Shown: positions 1 to 8,430 of the stretch, in pieces | How the letters are laid out: each line of letters starts with the position of its first letter | How positions within the stretch are numbered: the stretch's first letter is position 1 | Source of the DNA: Oscillibacter valericigenes | GTDB lineage: Bacteria; Bacillota; Clostridia; Oscillospirales; Oscillospiraceae | Length of the DNA stretch: 64,000 nucleotides | Reading direction: 5' to 3' | Assembly: GCF_021531915.1 (NCBI RefSeq) | Contig: NZ_JAFBIV010000005.1 | Span: 62,001-126,000 of the forward strand | Translations under genes and position numbers: made by a program | The notes under the pieces: generated by a model | Database searches by the model: none | What the model saw: only the letters and a program-made list of their open reading frames with translations | Told to the model about the DNA's origin: nothing

Positions 1-391
1 TCTGCCCCGGAGACGCCGACAGCAGTGCCTCACTGCCATAGTAGACGGCCTTCCCCGGCAAGCCTTCCAGCTTCACCGTGACTTTGGCGCCGTAGTCAGT
101 TTTCACCGCATAGTCGCAGAGCGTCATGGTGACCGATTGCTCCGTGTCCGCCAGAGCCTCCAGGGGCGCCTGGACCTGACGAATGTACAGCCAGTTCCAG
201 CCAAAGGCCAGAGCCAGCCCCACGCCCGCCAGCAGCGCCCGCCGCCCCCAATGGTTCCGCAGGACCAGTCTGCCGCAGGCCAGCACGAAAGCAGCCGCTC
301 CCATGGGGAGCAGCCAGTCAACCGGCAGCAGGTACTGGGCCAGAAAGATGCCCAGGGAAAAGGCACCCGTGAACAGGGCCAGCTTTCTCAT
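1..391 (-). CDS. comEC: ComEC/Rec2 competence protein, N-terminal part (cut by window edge)
   Basis: The visible 130 residues start MRKLALFTGAFSLGIFLA and form two or three hydrophobic helices followed by a soluble stretch (around residues 85-130, with VTMTLCDYAVKTDYGAKVTV), the layout of the DUF4131 region at the front of ComEC. ComEC is the membrane channel for DNA uptake in natural transformation. The rest of the gene, with the competence and metallo-beta-lactamase-like domains, lies left of the window, so the assignment rests on the N-terminus only. Its ATG overlaps the TGA of the upstream XRE gene by four bases (ATGA, 388-391), so the two are translationally coupled and share the promoter at 691-719. 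Confidence 0.65.
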   Translation of the reverse strand, partial: MRKLALFTGAFSLGIFLAQYLLPVDWLLPMGAAAFVLACGRLVLRNHWGRRALLAGVGLALAFGWNWLYIRQVQAPLEALADTEQSVTMTLCDYAVKTDYGAKVTVKLEGLPGKAVYYGSEALLSASPGQ

Positions 392-612
392 TTGCTCTTT
401 TGGGGCGGCGTGGGGTCGTCAGTACGGCCCAGGAGGTAGTCGGTGCTGACCTTGTAATAGTCGGCCAGCTTGATGACCACATCCACAGGAACGCTGCGAA
501 CACCCTTTTCGTAGCGCCTGTATACGGTTGGGTCCATTCCAAGGTACTCAGCAACTGCCTTCTGTTTGATATCCTGGTCTTCGCGCAAGTCATGAATTCT
601 TCGGAAGTACAA
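388..612 (-). CDS. Small XRE-family helix-turn-helix regulator
   Basis: A 74-residue protein beginning MYFRRIHDLREDQDIKQKAV, a complete HTH_3/XRE DNA-binding domain (helix-turn-helix about residues 17-40, containing YLGMDPTVYRRYEKGVR) with a short tail and no sensor domain. I chose the TTG start at 610-612 because GAGGTGA lies about six bases upstream and the family typically begins M-x-F-x-R-I-R-D-L-R; a GTG four codons upstream would overlap that ribosome-binding site. It is the first gene of a two-gene unit with comEC. Repeats of the type AACCAAA between its promoter and start codon suggest it represses itself. Whether it controls competence is inference. Confidence 0.85.
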   Translation of the reverse strand: MYFRRIHDLREDQDIKQKAVAEYLGMDPTVYRRYEKGVRSVPVDVVIKLADYYKVSTDYLLGRTDDPTPPQKSK

Positions 613-680
613 CCAAATCACCTCAAAAAGAGGTTACCATTTGGTTGCTTTTATATGCAGAAAGCAGACTGTTTGGTTTG
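610..680. promoter_or_regulatory. Inverted and direct repeats, probable operator of the XRE regulator
   Basis: CAACCAAAT at 610-618 is the exact reverse complement of ATTTGGTTG at 639-647, and a related GTTTGGTTTG lies at 671-680. A smaller nested repeat, ACCTC/GAGGT at 620-624 and 630-634, contains the ribosome-binding site. The repeats lie between the promoter at 691-719 and the start codon, a usual place for autorepression by a small XRE protein. The 610-647 repeat could also fold in the mRNA and hide the ribosome-binding site. Confidence 0.5.
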
Positions 681-690
681 TTATTTGATG

Positions 691-719
691 ATTATACAGG
701 GATGCTGCAATTCCGTCAA
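691..719 (-). promoter_or_regulatory. SigA-type promoter of the XRE-comEC unit
   Basis: On the minus strand TTGACG (714-719), a 17-base spacer and a perfect TATAAT (691-696). Transcription would start near 684, giving a leader of about 70 bases that carries the AACCAAA repeats. Confidence 0.8.
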
Positions 720-742
720 GATATGTTCCCTGGTGCTTCTCC

Positions 743-771
743 TTGACGGGACAGGGGCACGGGTATATGAT
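743..771 (+). promoter_or_regulatory. SigA-type promoter of the SLH/Met-rich protein gene
   Basis: TTGACG (743-748), 17-base spacer, TATGAT (766-771), placed 45 bases before the ATG at 817. Its -35 box is 23 bases from the -35 box of the divergent XRE promoter. Confidence 0.75.
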
Positions 772-816
772 GGTAAAAACGGCAAACCGCCGCAATCTGG
801 AAAGGAGCAACACACT

Positions 817-2199
817 ATGAAGCGTTTTCTGACCCTTCTGTTCACCACACTGCTGCTGACGGCGGTGCTGTGCGTGACTGCCTCCGCTTCCGACTATGAC
901 ACGGTGGCGCAGGACCTGTCCGCCATCGGTATGTTCCGGGGCACCGCCAATGGCTTTGAGCTGGACCGTGCTCCCACCCGCTCCGAAGCCGCCATTATGC
1001 TGGTGCGGCTCTACGGCGCCGAGGAAAAGGCCAAGACCGCCTATGAGGCCGGTGAGATCAGCCATCCCTTTACCGATGTCAGTGAGTTTACCTCCCCTTA
1101 TGTGGCCTGGCTGTACACCAACGGCATCACCAACGGCTTCACGGAGACCACCTTCGGTTCCCAGCGGGCCTGCACTGTCCAGAACTACGTGACCTTCCTG
1201 CTGCGGGCACTGGGCTACAAGGACGGCACCGACTTCCAGTATGCCGACGCTCTGACCTTCGCCCAGGAGAAGGGCTTCTATGAGCCCGTCATGTTCCCCG
1301 GCGCCTTCCTGCGGGACGACCTGGCGGCCGTTACCTATCAGGCCCTGGCCGCCGATATGGCCGGTGGCAAGACCTATCTGCTGGACAGTCTGGTGAAGTC
1401 CGGCGCCATTGACGCCAAGGCCGCCCAGCCCATGACAGAGAAGATCAAGACCTACCGCGCCATGATGGCCACCACCAAGACCATGGATGAAAACGCCATG
1501 GATGTGGACATGGATGTCAAGATGGATATGACCATGACCGCCGCCGGCGAGACCATGACCATGCCCTCCGTCATGAAGGGCAACATGAAGATGCTGGCGG
1601 ACGGCGACAATGTGCAGATGTCCTATACCACCACGACCGAAGCCCAGGGCATCGCCGTGAAGGTGGACATGTGGATGAAGGACGGCTGGGTGTATATGTC
1701 CACCGCCGCAGGCGGCGAGGAAATGAAGGTCAAGTATTCCGTGGAGGATCAGCTGGCCGCCGTCAAGGACTTGGCCGGTATGAACATGAGCGCCATGGAC
1801 GTCAGCGGATTGGCGATGCTGGAGTCCGTGAGCTCTAAAAAGGCAGGCGCCAATACGGAATACACCATCGTTATCGGCGAGGGCATGAACAGCATGCTGG
1901 AGAGCGTCACCGGCGCCATGGGCACGGAGACCGACGGCATGGACATGCGCTTCGGCAAGATCACCGCCACCTATACCGTGGACAGCCGGGGCATCCTGAA
2001 AAAGATCAACATGGTCTTTGACGCTTCTATGAAGATGGAGCTTCCCATGGAGGACGGCACCGTTCTCTCCATGGATACGGCTTACGCTTACGACATGACC
2101 ATGACTGTCAACGCTACCGGCAAGAGCGTGAAGGTCACCTTCCCCGATTTCTCCGGCTATCAGGAGATGGACCCCGGCCAGATGGCTGCCGCCGCTTAA
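817..2199 (+). CDS. Exported SLH-domain protein with a methionine-rich C-terminal half
   Basis: A 460-residue protein with a signal peptide (MKRFLTLLFTTLLLTAVLCV, probable cleavage after ASA near residue 24). Residues about 27-200 hold SLH-type repeats (FTDVSEFTSPYVAWLYTNGI, then NYVTFLLRALGY) that bind secondary cell-wall polymers. From about residue 215 the chain is very rich in Met alternating with Asp/Lys (MDVDMDVKMDMTMT), in a probable beta-rich fold like the DUF6612/LppX-type lipoprotein domains. I chose the ATG at 817 because AAAGGAG lies just upstream and it opens a signal peptide; the open frame extends upstream but has no such support. It is a single-gene unit with its own promoter and terminator. 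The role of the Met-rich half (lipid, small-molecule or metal binding) is unknown. Confidence 0.85.
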   Translation: MKRFLTLLFTTLLLTAVLCVTASASDYDTVAQDLSAIGMFRGTANGFELDRAPTRSEAAIMLVRLYGAEEKAKTAYEAGEISHPFTDVSEFTSPYVAWLYTNGITNGFTETTFGSQRACTVQNYVTFLLRALGYKDGTDFQYADALTFAQEKGFYEPVMFPGAFLRDDLAAVTYQALAADMAGGKTYLLDSLVKSGAIDAKAAQPMTEKIKTYRAMMATTKTMDENAMDVDMDVKMDMTMTAAGETMTMPSVMKGNMKMLADGDNVQMSYTTTTEAQGIAVKVDMWMKDGWVYMSTAAGGEEMKVKYSVEDQLAAVKDLAGMNMSAMDVSGLAMLESVSSKKAGANTEYTIVIGEGMNSMLESVTGAMGTETDGMDMRFGKITATYTVDSRGILKKINMVFDASMKMELPMEDGTVLSMDTAYAYDMTMTVNATGKSVKVTFPDFSGYQEMDPGQMAAAA

Positions 2200-2213
2200 C
2201 CGATAGAACTGCA

Positions 2214-2246
2214 AAAACAGCGCCTCAAACCGAGGCGCTGTTTTTA
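2214..2246 (+). terminator. Rho-independent terminator of the SLH gene
   Basis: Nine-base-pair stem CAGCGCCTC / GAGGCGCTG (2218-2226 with 2232-2240), five-base loop, followed by TTTTTA. Confidence 0.9.
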
Positions 2247-2496
2247 TATTGCGTATACCCCCGATGTTTCCCAGAGCAAACCAGCCAAGCGCTTGCCGAG
2301 GAAAGCGAGGAGCAAGGGGGCGGCCGCAGTTTTCGCCGTCAGGCGGAAACGGAGTTCAGCGGACTTTGCGGAAACGCATCTCCGTCCCCTCCATCGGCAA
2401 ACCAGGGAACCGTTTGCCGATGGAAAAGGAGGAGCAGCAAAATGACTGAGCTTTCGGCCTTGGCCGGAAGCGAAGGATATGGAGCTTGCTCCGACG
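2247..2496. other. Non-coding gap between the SLH terminator and hinT
   Basis: No convincing gene. The stretch holds two loosely related purine-rich segments (GCTTGCCGAGGAAAGCGAGG near 2292 and GTTTGCCGATGGAAAAGGAG near 2411) and GC-rich inverted repeats around 2456-2492 just beyond the hinT stop. Short reading frames here lack ribosome-binding sites. Confidence 0.5.
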
Positions 2497-2841
2497 TTAG
2501 CCCGGAGGCCAGGTCATATCCCGGCCTGCCAGCACGTGGAAGTGCAGATGGGGCACGGACTGCTGACCGGCTTCGCCGATGTTGGACACCACACGGTAGC
2601 CCGCCTCAGCAAAGCCCAGTTCCCGGGACAGCTTGGCAATGACCTCAAAGATATGGGCCACCACCGCGCTGTTCTCCGCCGTGATGGCGGAAACGGAGGT
2701 GATGTGGGCCTTGGGCACCACCAGGAAGTGGGTGGGCGCCTGGGGCGCGATGTCGTTGAAGGCGTAGCAGAGGTCGTCCTCGTAGACCTTGCTGCTGGGA
2801 ATGTCCCCGGCGATGATCTTGCAGAATAAGCAATCAGACAT
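2497..2841 (-). CDS. hinT: HIT-family purine nucleotide hydrolase (HinT-like)
   Basis: A 114-residue protein of normal HinT length. The N-terminus MSDCLFCKIIAGDIPSSKVY carries the Cys pair and KII motif of the family, and the catalytic histidine triad is seen near residue 98 as HLHFHVLAG (H-x-H-x-H). HinT proteins hydrolyse adenosine phosphoramidates and aminoacyl-adenylates; the latter fits its place in an operon headed by alanyl-tRNA synthetase. The ATG at 2841 follows AGGAGGGTTGCACC. It is the last gene of the alaS-cupin-DUF4250-hinT string, 26 bases behind the DUF4250 gene. Confidence 0.93.
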   Translation of the reverse strand: MSDCLFCKIIAGDIPSSKVYEDDLCYAFNDIAPQAPTHFLVVPKAHITSVSAITAENSAVVAHIFEVIAKLSRELGFAEAGYRVVSNIGEAGQQSVPHLHFHVLAGRDMTWPPG

Positions 2842-2867
2842 GGTGCAACCCTCCTTTTGATAAGATA

Positions 2868-3041
2868 TCAGATAAATTGACTGTGCGTGGGGTCATAGTG
2901 ATAATCCAGAGCGGCCAGCACTTCCGTGATGTCCGCCGCATCGGCGTCCAGCGCGGCGCACAGGTCCTCCAGACTGCTGTATTCATCCCGCAGCTTCGTA
3001 TTGATGAAGCTCAGCAGGATGACGGGATCTTTCGGCAGCAT
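2868..3041 (-). CDS. DUF4250-family small protein
   Basis: A 57-residue protein beginning MLPKDPVILLSFINTKLRDE, with the conserved MLPKDPxxLLSxxNxKLRD opening of DUF4250, an acidic middle (SSLEDLCAALDAD) and a conserved YHYD near the end. The function of the family is unknown. AAGGAGCG lies about seven bases before the ATG at 3039-3041. It sits between the cupin gene (51-base gap) and hinT (26-base gap) on the same strand, so it is probably co-transcribed from the alaS T-box promoter. Confidence 0.85.
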   Translation of the reverse strand: MLPKDPVILLSFINTKLRDEYSSLEDLCAALDADAADITEVLAALDYHYDPTHSQFI

Positions 3042-3092
3042 CGGTCAACGCTCCTTTCCATCCAGGCCAGAATCACTGCGGGAAGGCGCTGC

Positions 3093-3428
3093 TCAGGCCC
3101 CGTGCTGTGGAACGACGGCGAGGAAGATCAGGTCCTCGTCGCTGTCGTTGATCAGGCTGTGGGAATGACCCTTGGGGCAGTAGTGACAGGAGCCCACCGA
3201 AAGAGTCTCGCAGCCATCGTCATACAAGACCTTGCCCTTGCCGGAGAGAATATAGATGACCTCGCTGTCGGTGACATGGGTATGCAGACCCACGGTGGCA
3301 CCGGGGAACAGGCGGCCCTGCATGACTTTGCACAGGCCGTCGTCATAGGCCCGCATGCCTGCTTCCTTCTCACCGCCCCGCATGTGGGGGATGATCTTTT
3401 CCTCCATGGCATGGAAGTCGATCAGCAT
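3093..3428 (-). CDS. Small single-domain cupin protein
   Basis: A 111-residue cupin. The two cupin motifs are visible: LFPGATVGLHTHVTDSEVIY (metal ligands HxH and a Glu, residues about 41-60) and the second motif ending in YCPKGHSHSLIND (around residues 83-95). The family binds a divalent metal; substrates vary too much to predict. I chose the ATG at 3428 because GGAGG lies eight bases upstream; longer frames run into alaS. The gene follows alaS by 13 bases and is probably co-transcribed with it. Confidence 0.85.
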   Translation of the reverse strand: MLIDFHAMEEKIIPHMRGGEKEAGMRAYDDGLCKVMQGRLFPGATVGLHTHVTDSEVIYILSGKGKVLYDDGCETLSVGSCHYCPKGHSHSLINDSDEDLIFLAVVPQHGA

Positions 3429-3441
3429 GTCAGCTCCCTCC

Positions 3442-6084
<2,643 letters not shown>

Positions 6085-6092
6085 TTGTTTCT

Positions 6093-6440
6093 TCCTCCTA
6101 TGATTTTTTTGAGAATCCTGTTGAAATACTCCCGCGACCGAGCGGAGGCGACGGGAGCCGCACTTCAGCGCATTTTTGAATCTGGCTTTTTTGTGTGTAA
6201 CACAAAAAAACCTTCACCCCTGAAGATAGGGGCGAAGGCTTACTTCACGGTACCACCCTAATTATCCCCTTGACAGGGGCATCTTAGCCATCCGGTAACG
6301 GGGATGAGCCGTTCCGCTCCTCGCGGACCGCTCTAAAGTGGCTGCCTTGCGGCTTGGGCAAGGGGCTTTCACCGTCTCCCCTCTCGCTCCGGCCGGTTTC
6401 GCAAAGCTGGCTTTGTCACAGCATTTCGCTTATCGAACGG
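6093..6440 (-). promoter_or_regulatory. T-box leader RNA of alaS (alanine T-box riboswitch)
   Basis: The T-box consensus AGGGTGGTACCGTG is read on the minus strand at 6246-6259, just before an intrinsic terminator (6203-6239). Upstream is the apical part of Stem I (GCGAGAGGGGAGACGGTGAA, matching the AGAG.../GGUGAA pattern of T-box leaders). A GCC (alanine) triplet followed by a purine at about 6340-6342 lies where the specifier codon would be expected, but I did not fold Stem I and that position is tentative. Uncharged tRNA would stabilise the antiterminator and allow read-through into alaS. Confidence 0.93.
6203..6239 (-). terminator. T-box-controlled terminator before alaS
   Basis: Minus-strand stem CCTTCGCCCCT / AGGGGTGAAGG with loop ATCTTC and a seven-T tract. 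The 5' arm directly follows the T-box sequence, the usual arrangement for the terminator/antiterminator switch. Confidence 0.93.
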
Positions 6441-6444
6441 AAAT

Positions 6445-6472
6445 ATTATATCCTGTTTGTAGGATTTGTCAA
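6445..6472 (-). promoter_or_regulatory. SigA promoter of the alaS operon
   Basis: Minus strand: perfect TTGACA (6467-6472), 16-base spacer, perfect TATAAT (6445-6450). The TGA inside TTGACA is at the same time the stop codon (6469-6471) of the small upstream gene. Confidence 0.88.
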
Positions 6473-6654
6473 GCAGGGTCCTTCCCTTTTTTGACGGATT
6501 TCTTCCCCTTTACCATGACGCATTCCCCGGTGCGGGCACACTGGCCGCAGCCGCAGCAGGAGACAACCCCGCTTTTATCGTTATTGATCCGGTACCAGAC
6601 CCAGACTGCACCTCCCAGCACCAGTACCAGCAAGATCCAAGTCAACCATGTCAT
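6469..6654 (-). CDS. Small Cys-rich single-pass membrane protein (FeoB-associated-like)
   Basis: A 61-residue protein: MTWLTWILLVLVLGGAVWVW forms one transmembrane helix, followed by a cytosolic Cys cluster (SCCGCGQCARTGEC) and a Lys-rich tail. The pattern of helix, CxxC-type cluster and basic tail resembles the FeoB-associated Cys-rich membrane proteins, but no feoAB genes are nearby. The ATG at 6654 lies eight bases after AGGAGG; the frame opens nine bases earlier with a GTG inside that spacer. It follows the gene ending at 6685 by 30 bases. Its stop codon is buried in the -35 box of the alaS promoter. Confidence 0.7.
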   Translation of the reverse strand: MTWLTWILLVLVLGGAVWVWYRINNDKSGVVSCCGCGQCARTGECVMVKGKKSVKKGKDPA

Positions 6655-6684
6655 CCCACACACCTCCTGTTTTTGATGAGTTTA

Positions 6685-7128
6685 TCACAGGAAAGGCTTT
6701 CCGGTCAGTGGCATCTGCAACAACCATAATCCTAACAGAGGAAGCATTTGCTCCGCCGACATGGGCAACGTCCCCAGGGGTAGCTCCTGCGGTTCGATGA
6801 TGGTTCCATCCGGCCGCTGCAGGGACCTCTGCACGCACAACACCGGCTCCCGCAGGCTGGACAGGGTCAGGCTGTCCCTGGGCGACAGTCCGTATGTGAT
6901 CACATGGTCGGTCTCCACAGCAGTCAGCAGCTCTGCGGGGCAGCCGCCCTCCACCAGCAGACATGCACAGGAGATTGGTACCTCCTGTATCGCCCGAACT
7001 GTTCCCGGGGGCAGCAGCAGGATTCCCCATGTTTGCTCCAACAACTCCTCCGCTTTATGCAGTCTCCGGGTCTGCGGAGAAACCCAGGTCTCCCATGCCG
7101 GAGGGCAATCAAACACCGCGTCCGCCAT
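6685..7128 (-). CDS. Protein of unknown function
   Basis: A 147-residue soluble-looking protein starting MADAVFDCPPAWETWVSP, with Cys residues at PISCACLLVEGGCP and a conserved-looking middle (DHVITYGLSPRDSLTLSS). No signal peptide or transmembrane helix is apparent, and I do not recognise a family. GAGAGGTGGTTGG precedes the ATG at 7128, while longer versions of the frame run into the promoter of the divergent gene. It is probably co-transcribed with the small Cys-rich membrane protein downstream. Confidence 0.6.
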   Translation of the reverse strand: MADAVFDCPPAWETWVSPQTRRLHKAEELLEQTWGILLLPPGTVRAIQEVPISCACLLVEGGCPAELLTAVETDHVITYGLSPRDSLTLSSLREPVLCVQRSLQRPDGTIIEPQELPLGTLPMSAEQMLPLLGLWLLQMPLTGKPFL

Positions 7129-7207
7129 CCAACCACCTCTCCGGTAGTTTCTGCCCGTGCCGGATTTCCATGCAAAGTTTCTCTCGTCTTTTTTCAGAAA
7201 CTGTGGT

Positions 7208-7213
7208 ATACTG
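7208..7213 (+). promoter_or_regulatory. Extended -10 promoter element of the DUF5662 gene
   Basis: TGTGGTATACTGAAT contains an extended -10 (TG-G-TATACT), 31 bases before the TTG start at 7244. No good -35 box is seen 17 bases upstream. The same TGGTATACTG string occurs before tsaE and mpg in this window. Confidence 0.5.
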
Positions 7214-7243
7214 AATGGCAATATAAAAACTGAGGTGACATCC

Positions 7244-7777
7244 TTGAATTTCTTGGGCCATTTGAAAACCGTCCATCACCACCGGGCGTTGGTGCGGAAA
7301 TACTGCTTTCGCCTGGGGCTGTACTGGCAGGGGCTGACCCACGATCTGTCTAAATATTCCCCGGTGGAATTCTTCGCCGGCGTGAAGTATTTCCAGGGCG
7401 ACCACAGCCCCAATGACGCCCAGCGCAAGGCTTTCGGATACAGCGCCTCCTGGATGCACCATAAGGGCCGCAACCGCCACCACTTTGAATTCTGGACCGA
7501 TTACAATCCCGACGGCTCCGGCATTTCCGGTGTGGAGATGCCGAGAAAATACGTGGCCGAGATGTTCTGTGACCGTCTGGCCGCCAGCAAGACGTATCGT
7601 GGAAAGGACTTCGATCCCGGCGATCCCTACAGGTTCTTCCTGCGGGGCAAGGACCGAAGGTTGCTGCTCCACCCCAACACGGCAGCACTGCTGGAGACCA
7701 TCCTGCTCACCCTGAAAGACGAGGGTGAAGACGCCGCCTTTGACTATGTACGGCGGGAAGTATTGGGTAAGTCATGA
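7244..7777 (+). CDS. DUF5662-family protein
   Basis: A 177-residue His-rich protein beginning (TTG start) MNFLGHLKTVHHHRALVRKY, with the conserved segment GLTHDLSKYSPVEFF, then HHKGRNRHHFEFW and YFQGDHSP. The clustered His/Asp residues (TVHHH, THDLSK, HHKGRNRHHFE) look like metal ligands of an HD-like or related metal enzyme, but no activity is established. The TTG was chosen because GAGGTGAC lies seven bases upstream and the recognised domain begins there; the open frame continues upstream through the promoter. It stands alone, followed by a hairpin-rich region. Confidence 0.75.
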   Translation: MNFLGHLKTVHHHRALVRKYCFRLGLYWQGLTHDLSKYSPVEFFAGVKYFQGDHSPNDAQRKAFGYSASWMHHKGRNRHHFEFWTDYNPDGSGISGVEMPRKYVAEMFCDRLAASKTYRGKDFDPGDPYRFFLRGKDRRLLLHPNTAALLETILLTLKDEGEDAAFDYVRREVLGKS

Positions 7778-7905
7778 CCACCCGTAAAACGGGTGGCATG
7801 CTCCACCCCTATAAGGGGTTTTTACTGACAGAGCCTTAAGGCTCTCGAATATAATTACTACTGCATTCTGCACCCCACTGCCAATAAGATTGGCGGTGGG
7901 GCGCA
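7778..7905. repeat. Cluster of four strong hairpins after the DUF5662 gene
   Basis: Stems seen in order: CCACCCGT/ACGGGTGG (7778-7796), CCACCCCTATAAGGGG (about 7803-7818), the perfect palindrome GAGCCTTAAGGCTC (7831-7844), and CCCCACTGCCAAT/ATTGGCGGTGGGG (about 7873-7901). Such tandem hairpins are typical of IS200/IS605-type transposon ends, but no tnpA or tnpB sequence is recognisable. They may also end DUF5662 transcription. Confidence 0.45.
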
Positions 7906-8041
7906 GCATTTTTCGACTCTTCGATCCTTCTGTTGCCTTTAGTATCGGTTTCCACTTTTGCAATTTATATCTCCACACGTCTATCGCTACTGCTGTGACC
8001 ACTCGTTTTCTCTGCATAGGTATAACCTTTTGGGAATCCCA

Positions 8042-8362
8042 GGCATAGCCCTGATCTCATTAAGATAAGCACTGTACGCAAGGCGGTCTGGTCTGTGATT
8101 GCAAATAATTGAAAGAGGAGCACGAATCTCAGGCACTTGTGAAATGGGTGGACCGGCCGGAACTCACAGAACCGGTCATTCTCATAGCGGACCGCGGCTA
8201 TGAGGCATACAACAACATGCGCACATAGAGCAGAAGGGCTGGAAATATCTGATCCGCGTAAAAGACAAGCAGGGTATACTATTTACTAAACCGCCACCGA
8301 GATTCTCTCACGGAGGCGGCTACGTTGGGGTGGTTATCTTAATGAGATTAGGCATAGTCCGG
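8042..8362 (+). mobile_element. Internally deleted relic of an IS4-type insertion sequence
   Basis: Both ends match the element at 37021-38238. The left end has CTGATCTCATTAAGATAAGC (8051-8070) followed by the shared GCAAGGCGGTCTGGTCTGTG. The right end has the subterminal palindrome CCGCCACCGAGA...GGAGGCGG and GGTTATCTTAATGAGATTAG (8332-8351). Only about 170 bases of transposase sequence remain (8115-8280). It can no longer code for a transposase; whether it could be moved in trans is unknown. Confidence 0.8.
8115..8280 (+). pseudogene. Fragment of an IS4-family transposase gene
   Basis: Reading + gives ALVKWVDRPELTEPVILIAD followed by RGYEAYNNM, nearly identical to the internal part of the transposase at 37240-38069. 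One base is missing after the codons for NNM compared with that copy, shifting the frame to a stop (TAG at 8226-8228). After the shift the sequence continues EQKGWKYLIRVKDKQG, a segment that the 37-kb copy has lost. The N-terminal half and the DDE C-terminus are deleted. Confidence 0.8.
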
Positions 8363-8373
8363 GGGGGATTGAC

Positions 8374-8414
8374 TAACAAAAAGAGACAGCCGTTCCAAGT
8401 TTTAGAACGGCTGT
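8374..8414 (-). terminator. Terminator of the SLH/cadherin-like gene
   Basis: Stem GACAGCCGTTC / GAACGGCTGTC (8384-8394, 8404-8414); on the minus strand it is followed by TCTCTTTTTG. It lies 17 bases beyond the stop codon at 8431. Confidence 0.85.
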
Positions 8415-8430
8415 CCGCGCTGCTGTTTCC

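Noticed and set aside
634-2214. 526-residue minus-strand frame opposite the Met-rich SLH gene
   Set aside because: It is the complement of ATG-rich codons, giving a His-rich nonsense protein (GHGHG runs), and it spans a promoter and a terminator.
2442-2829. Plus-strand frames over the hinT gene and its downstream region
   Set aside because: HinT on the minus strand has the histidine triad and a ribosome-binding site; these frames have neither signals nor domains.
7772-8017. 81-residue minus-strand frame beginning MQRKRVVTAVAIDVWRYKLQ across the hairpin cluster
   Set aside because: It runs through four stable hairpins, includes the 3' end of the DUF5662 gene, and has no clear ribosome-binding site. 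The N-terminal part could be a trace of an old mobile-element gene, but I cannot support it as a gene.
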